A stretch of 64,000 nucleotides of DNA. Origin: Tenacibaculum finnmarkense genomovar ulcerans. Lineage in GTDB: Bacteria > Bacteroidota > Bacteroidia > Flavobacteriales > Flavobacteriaceae. The notes under the pieces are model-generated. The model was given only the letters and a program-made list of their open reading frames with translations. It did not search any database and was not told the DNA's origin. Every line of letters begins with the position of its first letter. Within the stretch, counting starts at the first letter, position 1. Made by a program: the position numbers and the translations under genes. This document shows, piece by piece, positions 54,694-63,850 of the stretch. Location: assembly GCF_900239495.1 (NCBI RefSeq), contig NZ_OENE01000055.1:1-64000 (forward strand), read 5' to 3'.

Positions 54694-55872
54694 TTAAAGA
54701 TTATTCAATTCATTTAAAATTAAATCACATCCTTCTTTAATTTCATCATCTGAAATAGTTAATGGAGGAGTGATTCTTATAGCGCTTCCTTCAAAAAGTA
54801 GCCAGAATAAAATCAGCCCTTTATCTAAGCAATTCAAAATTATTTTTGAGGCAATTTCAGGCGATTCTACTACTAAAGCAAGCATTAAACCTCTTCCTCG
54901 AATTTCTTTAATAGCCTTATGGTTTTTAAATTTATCCCTAATAATCGCTTCTTTTCGTAGGGATTCTTTAATAAGATTTGACGATGTAATTTCGTCAACA
55001 GTTGCCAAAGCAGCACTTGCAATTACAGGATGCCCACCAAAAGTAGTAATATGTCCTAATTTAGGGTTTTCTTTTAAGCAATTCATTACATCAAAAGAAG
55101 CAATAAACGCACCAATTGGCATACCGCCACCTAAGCCTTTTCCTGTAATAATAATATCAGGAATAACATTGTAATTTTCAAATCCCCAAAATTTTCCTGT
55201 ACGTCCAACACCTGTTTGAATTTCATCTAAAATTAATAAAGCGCCAACCTCTTCGCAGCGTTTTTTTACTTTTGATAAATAATCATTTTTAGGTTCGATA
55301 AAACCAGCTCCACCTTGGATGGTTTCTAAAATAACGCCTGCTGTTTTTGTGGTAATTTTATCTAAATCGATTTCATTATTAAATTCGATAAACTTTACAC
55401 CAGGAATTAAAGGACGAAATGCTCGGTTTTGAGCTTCGGCTCCGCAAACGCTCATTGCGCCTTGGGTGTTTCCGTGATACCCGTTTTTAGCGGCAATAAT
55501 TTCAGCCCTTGCCGTAAAGCGTTTTACTAATTTTAAAGCGCCTTCGGTTGCTTCTGTTCCTGAATTTACCAAGTAAACTGACGATAAATTTTCAGGCAAT
55601 GTTTTTGCTAAAGTCTTGCATAAATCTAATTGTGGTTGCTGAATAAACTCGCCATAAACCATAACGTGGGTATAAGAATCGAGCTGTTTTTTAATAGCTT
55701 CGGTAACTTTTGGATGATTATGCCCGAGGCTATTTGCCGAAACTCCAGCTACGAAATCGAGCATTTTTTTGCCCTTTTTATCGTAGATATAGCTTCCGTT
55801 TGCGTGAGAAATTTCAATAGCTAAAGGATGTGGTGTTGTTTGTCCTTGGTATTTTAAAAAATCGTTTTTCAT
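54694..55872 (-). CDS. Class III aminotransferase (aspartate aminotransferase family)
   Basis: This 392-residue PLP enzyme has fold-type I class III motifs: LDFVAGVSANSLGHNHPKV (about 39-57), VNSGTEATEGALKL (about 102), LILDEIQTGVGRTGKFWGFEN (about 210) and the PLP lysine in ITGKGLGGGMPIGAFI (about 243). It resembles acetylornithine and 4-aminobutyrate aminotransferases, but the substrate cannot be fixed from sequence. Its neighbour 10 bases upstream is the OstA-like gene, with no obvious metabolic link. The pair forms one operon. Confidence 0.85.
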   Translation of the reverse strand: MKNDFLKYQGQTTPHPLAIEISHANGSYIYDKKGKKMLDFVAGVSANSLGHNHPKVTEAIKKQLDSYTHVMVYGEFIQQPQLDLCKTLAKTLPENLSSVYLVNSGTEATEGALKLVKRFTARAEIIAAKNGYHGNTQGAMSVCGAEAQNRAFRPLIPGVKFIEFNNEIDLDKITTKTAGVILETIQGGAGFIEPKNDYLSKVKKRCEEVGALLILDEIQTGVGRTGKFWGFENYNVIPDIIITGKGLGGGMPIGAFIASFDVMNCLKENPKLGHITTFGGHPVIASAALATVDEITSSNLIKESLRKEAIIRDKFKNHKAIKEIRGRGLMLALVVESPEIASKIILNCLDKGLILFWLLFEGSAIRITPPLTISDDEIKEGCDLILNELNNL

Positions 55873-55882
55873 CTTTATACGG

Positions 55883-57523
55883 CTATTTAATTTTTCTTAA
55901 AAGTTGTTTTCTAGGCGCACTTTTTTTGAATTGTGCTTTTAAATACTGTTTTTTTACCTTTTTTACAGCGGTATCATTTTTGATGATTTTTTTTATAGAA
56001 GTCAAGGGTTTTTTATCTTTTTTGAAAAGATCATCAACGCTTAAAGGTTGCTCATCGCTACGCCAAATAAAGCCTCTGAATTTTTTTTCTTCGGATGGGA
56101 ATTCAGAGGGAGGAAATGTTTTTCCTTCGGATAATTTAAAATATTTCGTTTCTATAATTTCATTTTCAGCAAAGGTAAATTCAATATCGCTGGCAATTTC
56201 TTTGGTAACGGTTTCTAATTTTTTGGTGTTTTCGTTTCTGTTATAATACAACGATTCGGCATTTCCTTTTACAAGCATGGTTTTTAACTTGCTTTTTTCA
56301 AATTTACCGTAAATATTTCGTCCTTTTATCTGATTAAAATCATCTTCAGATAACGAGTCTTTTTGAATCATAAAAGCATTTTTTAAAACTTTCAAAGAAT
56401 CTAATTTATTGGTGACAGTATTGTTTTTTAACTGAATACTATCGCCTGTAATTTGATTTTTTCCAGACCATAAAATAGGGTTTTTAAACATTCTGGTAAG
56501 CCCTGAAACTTGGCTTGTATGAATAGAATCACATTTTCCTTGCAAGTCTGATTTGAAAATTTTGACATTGTTAAAAATTCGAATAATTCTTTTATTAGTT
56601 TTACCTGTTAATAAAATTTTATCACCAGCAACATACATTGAATCTTTATCAATAGCGGTAATAGCCACGGCTTTATCAATAATAAAAAGCGAATCTTTTT
56701 TTTCATATAATTCGGCATAATTACCTTTGGTTACCATTTTTTGAACTGTGTCAATTACCTTGATATTATTTGTTGCCGAGGCAAAACCTTGGCGTTTATC
56801 ATAGTATAAACTATCGGCAGAAATGGTGCGTTCTTTTAAAAATAGCTTGGCATTTTTTACAAAATAAGCCACATCAGTATTGGTGTTGTAAAAACCACGT
56901 TCACAATAAACTTTGGTGCTATCTTTTAAATTTGTAATGGTGCTCTTACCGTATAAATAAGCTAAATGTGAGTTGGTATAATAATCTAAATGCTCAGATT
57001 CTAGCTTGTTTTGAGGGTTTACAACGCTAACTTTTGATTTGGCGGTAAACTTTTTCTCTTTTAAAAAATACGTTCCTCGGATGCTTTTTAGTACGTTTTT
57101 TTTGTCGCGAATTGTACCTCCGCTAGGATAATATAAAAGTTGATTTTTTCTATCAAAATGAAGTGTATCGGTACTTAGCTTCATTTCTTTATCGTTAATT
57201 TCAACATTTCCCCAAGAGGTTGCTTTTTTAGTGTTTCCGTTATAAAGTACAAAATCACTGTATTGAATAATACTATCGCCTTGTTCAATAACAACTTCTC
57301 CTAAGGCTTTAAAAATATTTTCTTTTTGATAAAGCAAGGCTCTTTTACATTCGAGGGTAGCTCCTTCGTGTGCCATTTTTACATTACCTATAAGAATGGT
57401 GGCATCAGGATATTTTTCTTGATCGGTGGTACTTAACTGTGTAGAAAGTATCTTGATTTTTTTTGCTTGAGAAAAACTAGCTATTGATATAATTAAAAAA
57501 CTGAAAAGAAATAACTTTTTCAA
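55883..57523 (-). CDS. OstA-like (LptD N-terminal/LptA-type) periplasmic protein
   Basis: This 546-residue protein has a signal peptide (MKKLFLFSFLIISIASFSQ). It is followed by many short beta-repeats of the organic-solvent-tolerance/LptA jellyroll type (for example ALGEVVIEQGDSIIQYSDFVLYNG, SWGNVEINDKEMKLSTDTLHFDRKNQLLYYPSGGTIRD). Such proteins carry or seat lipopolysaccharide between the membranes. It is much longer than LptA and lacks the LptD barrel, which fits the Bacteroidota OstA-like family. The C-terminus is very basic (QYLKAQFKKSAPRKQLLRKIK). Confidence 0.85.
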   Translation of the reverse strand: MKKLFLFSFLIISIASFSQAKKIKILSTQLSTTDQEKYPDATILIGNVKMAHEGATLECKRALLYQKENIFKALGEVVIEQGDSIIQYSDFVLYNGNTKKATSWGNVEINDKEMKLSTDTLHFDRKNQLLYYPSGGTIRDKKNVLKSIRGTYFLKEKKFTAKSKVSVVNPQNKLESEHLDYYTNSHLAYLYGKSTITNLKDSTKVYCERGFYNTNTDVAYFVKNAKLFLKERTISADSLYYDKRQGFASATNNIKVIDTVQKMVTKGNYAELYEKKDSLFIIDKAVAITAIDKDSMYVAGDKILLTGKTNKRIIRIFNNVKIFKSDLQGKCDSIHTSQVSGLTRMFKNPILWSGKNQITGDSIQLKNNTVTNKLDSLKVLKNAFMIQKDSLSEDDFNQIKGRNIYGKFEKSKLKTMLVKGNAESLYYNRNENTKKLETVTKEIASDIEFTFAENEIIETKYFKLSEGKTFPPSEFPSEEKKFRGFIWRSDEQPLSVDDLFKKDKKPLTSIKKIIKNDTAVKKVKKQYLKAQFKKSAPRKQLLRKIK

Positions 57524-57543
57524 ATGAATACGATTTTAGATAG

Positions 57544-57551
57544 CAAAAATA
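57544..57551 (-). promoter_or_regulatory. Candidate -7 box for the OstA-like gene
   Basis: On the minus strand it reads TATTTTTG, matching TAnnTTTG, about 20 bases before the start codon. No clear -33 box. Confidence 0.4.
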
Positions 57552-57643
57552 ATGAAAACAAGGCGCTATATTTCTTAATAAATCAATAAAATTATGGAAT
57601 AAAATTATTCGAAAAAAAACGGAGCAAGCTTCTATTTAAAGGT

Positions 57644-57651
57644 TAATTTTG
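57644..57651 (+). promoter_or_regulatory. Candidate -7 box for the PLP decarboxylase gene
   Basis: TAATTTTG matches TAnnTTTG and is 25 bases before the ATG at 57677. No clear -33 box. Confidence 0.45.
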
Positions 57652-57676
57652 CGGAAATAATAAAAAATATACATTT

Positions 57677-59107
57677 ATGAGCGCCCATTTTGATTTATCC
57701 TTAGAAGAAATGAAATCTTATGGTTATAAGATAGTAGATCTAATTGCTGAACATTGGGATACTTTAGAGAATAAAAAACCTGTAACCTCGGCAACACGTC
57801 AAGAAATGGACGATTTGTTTTTAGAGCAAGTTCCTGAAAAAGGCATGAATCCAACAGAAGTTTTAGACTTTGTAATTGATAATGTAATACCGAATAGTAC
57901 GGTTATTTCGCATCCTAAAGCCTATTCATTTGTGCCAGGACCAAGTAATTTTATTAGCACCATGGCAGATAGTTTGGCTACTGGTTTTAATATTTTTTCA
58001 GGAGGTTGGGTAGTTTCTCCTGCGGCTGCAGAATTAGAAATTGTAACGATGAACTGGTTATTAAAAATGTACGATTTTCCTGTTGAAAAAGGTGGTGGTA
58101 TTTTTACAAGTGGTGGTTCTATGGCAAATTTAACGGCATTAGCAACAGCTAGACGTATAAAATGTGGCGATGATTTTTCGAAAGCAATCATTTATCTGTC
58201 TGATCAAGCGCATTCTTCAAATATTAAAGCAATTAGAGTTTTAGGTTTTAAAAAAGAACAAATACGTATTTTACCTACCGATATTGAATTTAGAATAAGT
58301 ATCAATAAATTAAAAAATGCCATTGCTAAAGATCGTTTAGAAGGGTTACAGCCTTTTTGTTTTATTGCATCCGCAGGAACAACAAACACAGGAACGGTTG
58401 ATCCTTTAGATGATATCGCTGATATTTGTGAAGCTGAAAATTTGTGGTTTCATATTGATGGAGCCTATGGTGGCGCTGCTATTTTATCTGAAAAAGGCGC
58501 AAAAGCATTGCGAGGAATTCAAAGAGCGGATTCGTTAACGGTAGATCCGCATAAATGGTTTTATCAACCTTATGAAATAGGCTGTTTATTGGTGAAAGAC
58601 TCTTCTTGGTTGAGTGGAACTTTCAGTGAAAAACCAGAATATTTACGTGATATTGAAGGAAATGAATCTGAAATTAATTTTTATGATTATGGAATTCAAT
58701 TAACCCGTCGTTTTAGAGCATTAAAATTTTATATGTCGATAAAAACATACGGATTAGATACGTTTAAAAAAGCGGTAACCTATAATATTGATTTAGCCGA
58801 TAGGGTTGAAAAAGTGTTGCGTAAAAGTAGGGATTGGGAAATTGTTTCGCCAGCAACTTTAGCGATTATTAATTTTAGATATAATCCGATTGGAGCAAAT
58901 TTATCAGAAAAAGAAATTGATGTGTTAAACAATCAAATTTCTAAAAAAGTAATGGATTCTAAAGAAGCATTTTTAGTAACCACTATTTTGAATAAACAAG
59001 TAGTTTTAAGAATGTGTTTAATCAACCCAAAAACTACCATTGATGATGTAGAAGAAACATTAGCATTGTGTCATAAATTTGGGCAAGAAATTTTATCAGA
59101 AAAATAA
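57677..59107 (+). CDS. Group II PLP-dependent amino-acid decarboxylase family protein
   Basis: This 476-residue protein has the aromatic/glutamate decarboxylase fold: N-terminal SLEEMKSYGYKIVDLIAEHWDTLENKKPVT, ISHPKAYSFVPGPSNFISTMADSL, GGIFTSGGSMANLTALATAR (about 140-159), ASAGTTNTGTVDPLDDI (about 233), WFHIDGAYGGAA (about 258) and the PLP lysine in TVDPHKWFYQPYEIGCLL (about 290). The likely activity is decarboxylation of an aromatic or acidic amino acid; the substrate is not evident. The gene stands alone and ends at a bidirectional terminator. Confidence 0.88.
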   Translation: MSAHFDLSLEEMKSYGYKIVDLIAEHWDTLENKKPVTSATRQEMDDLFLEQVPEKGMNPTEVLDFVIDNVIPNSTVISHPKAYSFVPGPSNFISTMADSLATGFNIFSGGWVVSPAAAELEIVTMNWLLKMYDFPVEKGGGIFTSGGSMANLTALATARRIKCGDDFSKAIIYLSDQAHSSNIKAIRVLGFKKEQIRILPTDIEFRISINKLKNAIAKDRLEGLQPFCFIASAGTTNTGTVDPLDDIADICEAENLWFHIDGAYGGAAILSEKGAKALRGIQRADSLTVDPHKWFYQPYEIGCLLVKDSSWLSGTFSEKPEYLRDIEGNESEINFYDYGIQLTRRFRALKFYMSIKTYGLDTFKKAVTYNIDLADRVEKVLRKSRDWEIVSPATLAIINFRYNPIGANLSEKEIDVLNNQISKKVMDSKEAFLVTTILNKQVVLRMCLINPKTTIDDVEETLALCHKFGQEILSEK

Positions 59108-59123
59108 GTTTCAATAAATAAAA

Positions 59124-59156
59124 AAAAAGCCTTCATCAAAGATGAAGGCTTTTTAT
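59124..59156. terminator. Bidirectional intrinsic terminator
   Basis: AAAAAGCCTTCATC and GATGAAGGCTTTTT are exact complements around an AAA loop, with A run before and T run after. It serves both the decarboxylase gene (plus) and purA (minus). Confidence 0.92.
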
Positions 59157-59173
59157 ATAAAATAGAAATAAAT

Positions 59174-60445
59174 TTATCTATTAATTGTTTGCATTCTATC
59201 TGGACCTACAGATACAATTGTTACTGGAACACCTGTTTCTTTTTCAATAAAAGCAACATAGTCTAATAAGTTTTTAGGTAACTGATCAGCCGTTGTCATT
59301 TTTGTTAAATCATCTTCCCATCCTTTGAATTCTGTATAGTTTACAGTTACATTTTCAGGTTCAATATTGTAAGGTAAATGTGTAATTTCTTCACCTTTAT
59401 AATTGTAAGAAGTACAGATTTTTAAAGTATCAAATCCTGAAAGAACATCTCCTTTCATCATCATTAACTTAGTAACTCCGTTTACATCAACTGCATATTT
59501 TAAAGCAACTAAATCTAACCATCCGCAGCGTCTTGCACGACCAGTTGTAGCTCCAAATTCATGCCCAACTTTAGCCATTTCAGCACCATCTTCATCGAAT
59601 AATTCAGTAGGAAAAGGACCAGAACCAACACGAGTAGTGTAAGCTTTGAATATTCCGAACACATCTCCAATTCTGTTAGGAGCAATTCCTAAACCAGTAC
59701 AAGCACCAGCGGCAGTTGTATTAGAAGATGTTACAAACGGATAGGTTCCAAAGTCAATATCTAATAAAGAACCTTGTGCTCCTTCGGCTAAAATTGTTTT
59801 TCCAGCTTTAATTGCACTGTTTAAATATTCTTCAGAATCAATAAACTGTAATGTTCTTAATTTTTCAATACCTAAGTCAAATTCAGCTTCTAATTCGTCT
59901 AAATCATATTCAACTTGAACATCAAAAAAGCTAAGCATACTTAAATGCTTTTTTGTTAAAGCTCTGTACTTATCTTTCCAGTTATCTAGCTCTAAATCAC
60001 CAACACGCATTCCGTTTCTACCGGTTTTGTCCATGTAAGTAGGACCAATTCCTTTTAAAGTAGAACCAATTTTCGCTTTTCCTTTTGAAGTTTCAGAAGC
60101 CGCATCTAATAACCTGTGAGTAGGTAATATTAAGTGAGCTTTTCTAGAAATTAATAATTTAGAAGTATAATCAACTTTATGAGTATCTAAATTTTCTAAT
60201 TCTTTTTTAAAGATAACAGGGTCGATTACTACACCATTACCAACTACGTTTAAAGCGGTTTTATGAAAAATTCCAGAAGGAATTGTATGTAAAACATGTT
60301 TGTTACCGTCAAAAATTAATGTATGACCTGCGTTTGGTCCTCCTTGAAATCTTGCAATAATATCGTAATCTCCTGTTAAAACATCTACGATTTTACCTTT
60401 TCCCTCGTCTCCCCATTGTAATCCGAGTAATAAATCTACTGCCAT
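59174..60445 (-). CDS. purA: Adenylosuccinate synthase
   Basis: PurA makes adenylosuccinate from IMP and aspartate using GTP. The 423-residue protein has the family P-loop GLQWGDEGKGKIVD (about 8-21), FQGGPNAGHT, GIGPTYMDKTGRNGMR, AEGAQGSLLDIDFGTYPFVTSSNT (about 228-251) and TGRARRCGWLDL. Ends and length are normal. It lies 29 bases downstream of the Fur-family gene and may share its transcript. Confidence 0.96.
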   Translation of the reverse strand: MAVDLLLGLQWGDEGKGKIVDVLTGDYDIIARFQGGPNAGHTLIFDGNKHVLHTIPSGIFHKTALNVVGNGVVIDPVIFKKELENLDTHKVDYTSKLLISRKAHLILPTHRLLDAASETSKGKAKIGSTLKGIGPTYMDKTGRNGMRVGDLELDNWKDKYRALTKKHLSMLSFFDVQVEYDLDELEAEFDLGIEKLRTLQFIDSEEYLNSAIKAGKTILAEGAQGSLLDIDFGTYPFVTSSNTTAAGACTGLGIAPNRIGDVFGIFKAYTTRVGSGPFPTELFDEDGAEMAKVGHEFGATTGRARRCGWLDLVALKYAVDVNGVTKLMMMKGDVLSGFDTLKICTSYNYKGEEITHLPYNIEPENVTVNYTEFKGWEDDLTKMTTADQLPKNLLDYVAFIEKETGVPVTIVSVGPDRMQTINR

Positions 60446-60474
60446 TTAGTGTGTTATTAAGTGTATTTGTGTTG

Positions 60475-60924
60475 TTATTGTTTTTTTCTTTTTGTTCCGT
60501 AGAAATAAAGAGAGTGGTTGTGAATATCAATATCAAAAACTTCTTCTATTGTTTTTTTGATAATTTGAATTCGGGGGTCACAAAATTCTTTTACCTCTCC
60601 AGAATCGGTCATAATTAAATGATCGTGGTTTTTATCGAAGTAACTTTTTTCATAACGTGCCATTGATTGCCCATCAAACTGATGTTTACGAACCAATCCA
60701 CAGTCTAAAAGTAAATCTATCGTATTGTAAAGCGTAGCTCTACTTACACGATAATTTTTATTTTTCATTTTGATATAAAGTGACTCTATATCAAAATGTT
60801 CTTCCGCAACATATATTTCTTGTAAAATAGCGTAGCGCTCTGGTGTTTTACGATGCTTGTTTTCTTCTAAAAAAGTAGTGAAAACTTTTTTTACAACTTC
60901 TTGATTTTCGATTGAACTACTCAT
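60475..60924 (-). CDS. Fur family metal-responsive repressor
   Basis: This 149-residue protein has a winged-helix DNA-binding domain ([53 protein letters not shown]). The C-terminal dimerisation domain contains [23 protein letters not shown] and [10 protein letters not shown], with His and Glu residues for regulatory metal. The structural-zinc CxxC pairs of many Fur/PerR proteins are absent. Which metal or signal it answers cannot be told. It sits between relA/spoT and purA on the same strand, a common flavobacterial order. Confidence 0.9.
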   Translation of the reverse strand: MSSSIENQEVVKKVFTTFLEENKHRKTPERYAILQEIYVAEEHFDIESLYIKMKNKNYRVSRATLYNTIDLLLDCGLVRKHQFDGQSMARYEKSYFDKNHDHLIMTDSGEVKEFCDPRIQIIKKTIEEVFDIDIHNHSLYFYGTKRKKQ

Positions 60925-60949
60925 TATATTTTAAAAATTTACGGACGGA

Positions 60950-60957
60950 CAAATTTA
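60950..60957 (-). promoter_or_regulatory. Candidate -7 box for the fur gene
   Basis: On the minus strand it reads TAAATTTG, matching TAnnTTTG, about 26 bases before the start codon. Confidence 0.5.
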
Positions 60958-60999
60958 CAGTTATTTATTGATAAAAAAAGCAGTATCTTAAAAATGATA

Positions 61000-63219
61000 C
61001 TATAATGTGTTAACACGTGCTACTTTTTGTACCCCTTCTATTTTTTTCATCGCGTCAATTATTTTATTTAACTGTACTTTATTCTTGATACTTAACGAAA
61101 TTTTCCCATCAAAAACACCTTCAGATCCGGTAAAATTAATGCTATGTATAAAAACATCCATACTATTAGAAATAATACGGGTAATATCGTTTATGATTCC
61201 TTTATTATCAATTCCTGATAGGTGTAAAATAGCGGTAAATTCTTCTTTAGTTGAATCAATCCATTTTGCCGACATAATTCGGTATGCGTAATTCGATTGT
61301 AAAGAAATGGCGTTTGGGCAGTTGTTTTTATGAATTTTAAGCCCTTCATTTATTGTTGTAAAGGCAAAAACTTTATCGCCAGCAATAGGGGTGCAACATT
61401 TCGCTAAGGTATAATCAAGAGTTTGTTCGTCTTTACCAAATACAAGCGCGTCATATTTATGGTTAACTTCTTGTTTTTCTGAAACATCTTTAGTAGGAGC
61501 ACGGCGAAAAGTATTTTTAATAAAGCCCATAATAAGCCCACTTCTTTGCGCAACAAATTCTTTTAATTTTGCGTTATCAATAGCGCCGTTACCCACTCTA
61601 AAAAATAAATCGAAGCTTGTTTTTAATTCGAAATAATTAGCAAGTTCGTTAATTATTTTTTCGCCAGACCCTAGTTTTAAATGACGTAATTTTCTAAATA
61701 AAATTGCTTTTCCTTCTTCGGCAATAATTTTTTCTTCGGCTTTTAATGCCGATTTAATTTTAGTACGTGCTCTAGCGGTAATTACAAAGTCTAACCAGCG
61801 CACATTGGGTTTATTATTGGTAGCGGTTTGAACCTCTACCTGATCACCACTTCTAAGAGTGTGGCTTAAAGGAACTAATTTTCCGTTTACTTTTGCGCCA
61901 CGGCATTTTAAACCAACATCGGTATGTACGGCGAAGGCAAAATCTAAAGCGGATGCTTTTTTAGGCAATGATTTTAAATCACCTTTTGGGGTAAAAACAT
62001 ATATTTCTTTGGCGTATAAATTCAGTTTAAAATCTTCTACAAAATCGACTGCGTTAATACTTTGATTTTCGAGTGTTTCTTTTAAACGATTTAACCATCC
62101 GTCAAGTCCATTTTCTTTTGCTGCACCTTGTTTGTATTTAAAATGTGCTGCATATCCTTTTTCGGCAATTTCGTCCATTCTTTGAGAGCGAATTTGCACT
62201 TCTACCCATCTTGCTTGCGGTCCCATAACGGTAATATGAAGGGCTTCGTAACCTGTTGATTTTGGTTGCGAAATCCAATCACGCAAACGAGCAGGATTGG
62301 GTTTAAAGAAATCCGTGGCAATAGAATATATTTTCCAAGCATCAAATTTTTCATCCGTAGAAGTAGGCTCATAAATAATACGAATCGCAAATTTATCATA
62401 GACCTCTTCAAAAGTTACGTTTTGTTTTCGCATTTTTCTTCGGATAGAATAAATGGATTTAAAACGTCCTTTAATGGTATAGTTAAAACCTTCTTTATTT
62501 AATGACTCTTTTAAGGTTCCTGTAAAAGTATCAATATATTTTTGTTGCTCTTCTTTGCTGTCTTTAATTTTAAGTAAAATACTGTTGTAAATTTCAGGCT
62601 CGGTATATTTTAAACCTAAATCTTCTAGTTCGGTTTTAATATTATACAACCCTAAACGATGTGCTAAAGGGGCATAAATATATAAGGTTTCCGAAGCAAT
62701 TTTAACCTGTTTATAACCAGGCATTGCATCCATGGTTTGCATATTGTGCAGGCGGTCGGCAATTTTGATTAAAATTACACGTACATCGTCGTGCAAAGTA
62801 AGGAGCATTTTTCTAAAATTCTCTGCCTGTATAGAATAATCTTGTTCCTTTTTTAAATTAGATATTTTGGTAAGTCCGCTAACAATACGGGCGATGTTTT
62901 CGCCAAACAAACGTTCCATATCATCAATGGTATAATGGGTGTCTTCTACAACATCATGAAGAAGCGCCGCTGCAATTGAAGTAGCACCTAAGCCAATTTC
63001 ATCTGCTACAATTTTAGCCACCGCTATTGGATGGTAAATATAAGGTTCACCTGTTTTTCTACGTTGTTTTGAATGTGCTTCAACAGAAATGTCAAAAGCT
63101 TTACGAATCAGTTTTTTATCTTCTTCGGATAATGTTTGATAGGTTCCTTGTAATAAATTTTTATACCTGTGGGCTATTTCTTTGTTTTCCTCCTCTATCG
63201 TTGCGTTATAACTCATCAT
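61000..63219 (-). CDS. Bifunctional (p)ppGpp synthetase/hydrolase, RelA/SpoT family
   Basis: This 739-residue stringent-response enzyme makes and degrades (p)ppGpp. The HD hydrolase domain is intact (YIYHPIAVAKIVADEIGL and ALLHDVVEDTHYT, about 60-95). The synthetase domain follows (GRFKSIYSIRRKMRKQ, YDKFAIRIIYEP, PKSTGYEALHITVMG, about 240-335). Then come the TGS domain (IYVFTPKGDLKSLPKKASALDFAFAVHTDVG), a zinc-finger-like CC motif (AKCCTPIAGD) and a C-terminal ACT domain. Both active sites look complete, so Rel/SpoT type. Two adjacent ATG codons leave the start uncertain by one residue. Confidence 0.94.
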   Translation of the reverse strand: MMSYNATIEEENKEIAHRYKNLLQGTYQTLSEEDKKLIRKAFDISVEAHSKQRRKTGEPYIYHPIAVAKIVADEIGLGATSIAAALLHDVVEDTHYTIDDMERLFGENIARIVSGLTKISNLKKEQDYSIQAENFRKMLLTLHDDVRVILIKIADRLHNMQTMDAMPGYKQVKIASETLYIYAPLAHRLGLYNIKTELEDLGLKYTEPEIYNSILLKIKDSKEEQQKYIDTFTGTLKESLNKEGFNYTIKGRFKSIYSIRRKMRKQNVTFEEVYDKFAIRIIYEPTSTDEKFDAWKIYSIATDFFKPNPARLRDWISQPKSTGYEALHITVMGPQARWVEVQIRSQRMDEIAEKGYAAHFKYKQGAAKENGLDGWLNRLKETLENQSINAVDFVEDFKLNLYAKEIYVFTPKGDLKSLPKKASALDFAFAVHTDVGLKCRGAKVNGKLVPLSHTLRSGDQVEVQTATNNKPNVRWLDFVITARARTKIKSALKAEEKIIAEEGKAILFRKLRHLKLGSGEKIINELANYFELKTSFDLFFRVGNGAIDNAKLKEFVAQRSGLIMGFIKNTFRRAPTKDVSEKQEVNHKYDALVFGKDEQTLDYTLAKCCTPIAGDKVFAFTTINEGLKIHKNNCPNAISLQSNYAYRIMSAKWIDSTKEEFTAILHLSGIDNKGIINDITRIISNSMDVFIHSINFTGSEGVFDGKISLSIKNKVQLNKIIDAMKKIEGVQKVARVNTL

Positions 63220-63308
63220 ATGCTTGCCTCTTTATATTAGCGCTGTTTCATAATAAAAATAGTCTAAAGAATTTTACTGAGCAAGTTTTAAAGCGAAATG
63301 TTTTGGGC

Positions 63309-63350
63309 TAGTTTAAAAATTAAATAAACTGTCAGTTCGAGTGATATTAT
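63309..63350 (+). repeat. Palindromic MITE-like element, left-end fragment E
   Basis: CTAGTTTAAAAATTAAATAA then ACTGTCAGTTCGAGTGAT match the left end of copy B. The remainder is missing, and the structured element begins 15 bases later. Confidence 0.75.
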
Positions 63351-63365
63351 CAAAAAAAACTCAAA

Positions 63366-63460
63366 ACCCTAGCCCCGATTGAAGCGTTTGTTTGAGCTCT
63401 TTTTTGTTTTTTCTTTTAAAAAAATAAAAAAAGCGAGTGCGTAAAGCGGGAAATAGCTTC
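63366..63460 (+). repeat. Structured dispersed element, copy 2
   Basis: It begins ACCCTAGCCCCGATTGAAGC, passes GTTTGAGCTC, a T-rich/A-rich hairpin, GCGAGTGCGTAAAGCGGG, and ends AAATAGCTTC. The outer GAAGC and GCTTC and the CCCG and CGGG blocks are complementary. Confidence 0.8.
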
Positions 63461-63507
63461 AAAAAAAAAGACTATTTTTACAATAAAAGCTAAAGAAATG
63501 GAAACTA

Positions 63508-63771
63508 TTGATATTAGGTAGCTTTATTTTTTACGCTCTTTTCTTTTGGATAAGTGTTGGTGATTTCGGGTTTGGGAATTTTGATTTTTCTGAGCTATGT
63601 TTTTTTATGAATGGGTTTACAAAATTTTTAATTCCTACAAATATTTACAATCCTTTAATAGATAAAACCTTTGTAATAGGTTGGTCTTGGTTGCCTTTTA
63701 TTTTGGGTAAAATATTTTTATCAATAGGTATTTATGAAATTATAGTTTCATTTAGAAAATTTAAATCTTAA
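63508..63771 (+). CDS. Possible small membrane protein (TTG start)
   Basis: This 87-residue frame starts only at TTG (63508). It has a hydrophobic, aromatic-rich N-terminus (LGSFIFYALFFWISVGDFGF) and a second hydrophobic segment (WLPFILGKIFLSIGIYEIIVSF), so two membrane helices. No family recognised. It fills the gap between the repeat elements and rpsF. Because the start is weak and composition matches AT-rich spacer, it could be non-coding or the remnant of a longer gene. Confidence 0.4.
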   Translation: MILGSFIFYALFFWISVGDFGFGNFDFSELCFFMNGFTKFLIPTNIYNPLIDKTFVIGWSWLPFILGKIFLSIGIYEIIVSFRKFKS

Positions 63772-63788
63772 GTTTTTATGAATAAGAG

Positions 63789-63820
63789 TTTGTCAAATTA
63801 ATTAAAAAACAGTAGATTTG
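63789..63820 (+). promoter_or_regulatory. Promoter of the ribosomal protein S6 operon
   Basis: TTTG (63789-63792) and TAGATTTG (63813-63820) are spaced 20 nt apart, a full Bacteroidota consensus match, 30 bases before the rpsF ATG. Confidence 0.75.
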
Positions 63821-63850
63821 CAGACTTATAAAAATTTAAACAATTCAATT

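Noticed and set aside
54770-55174. 134-codon plus-strand frame inside the aminotransferase gene
   Set aside because: It is antisense to strongly conserved PLP-enzyme motifs, so it is a by-product of the real gene.
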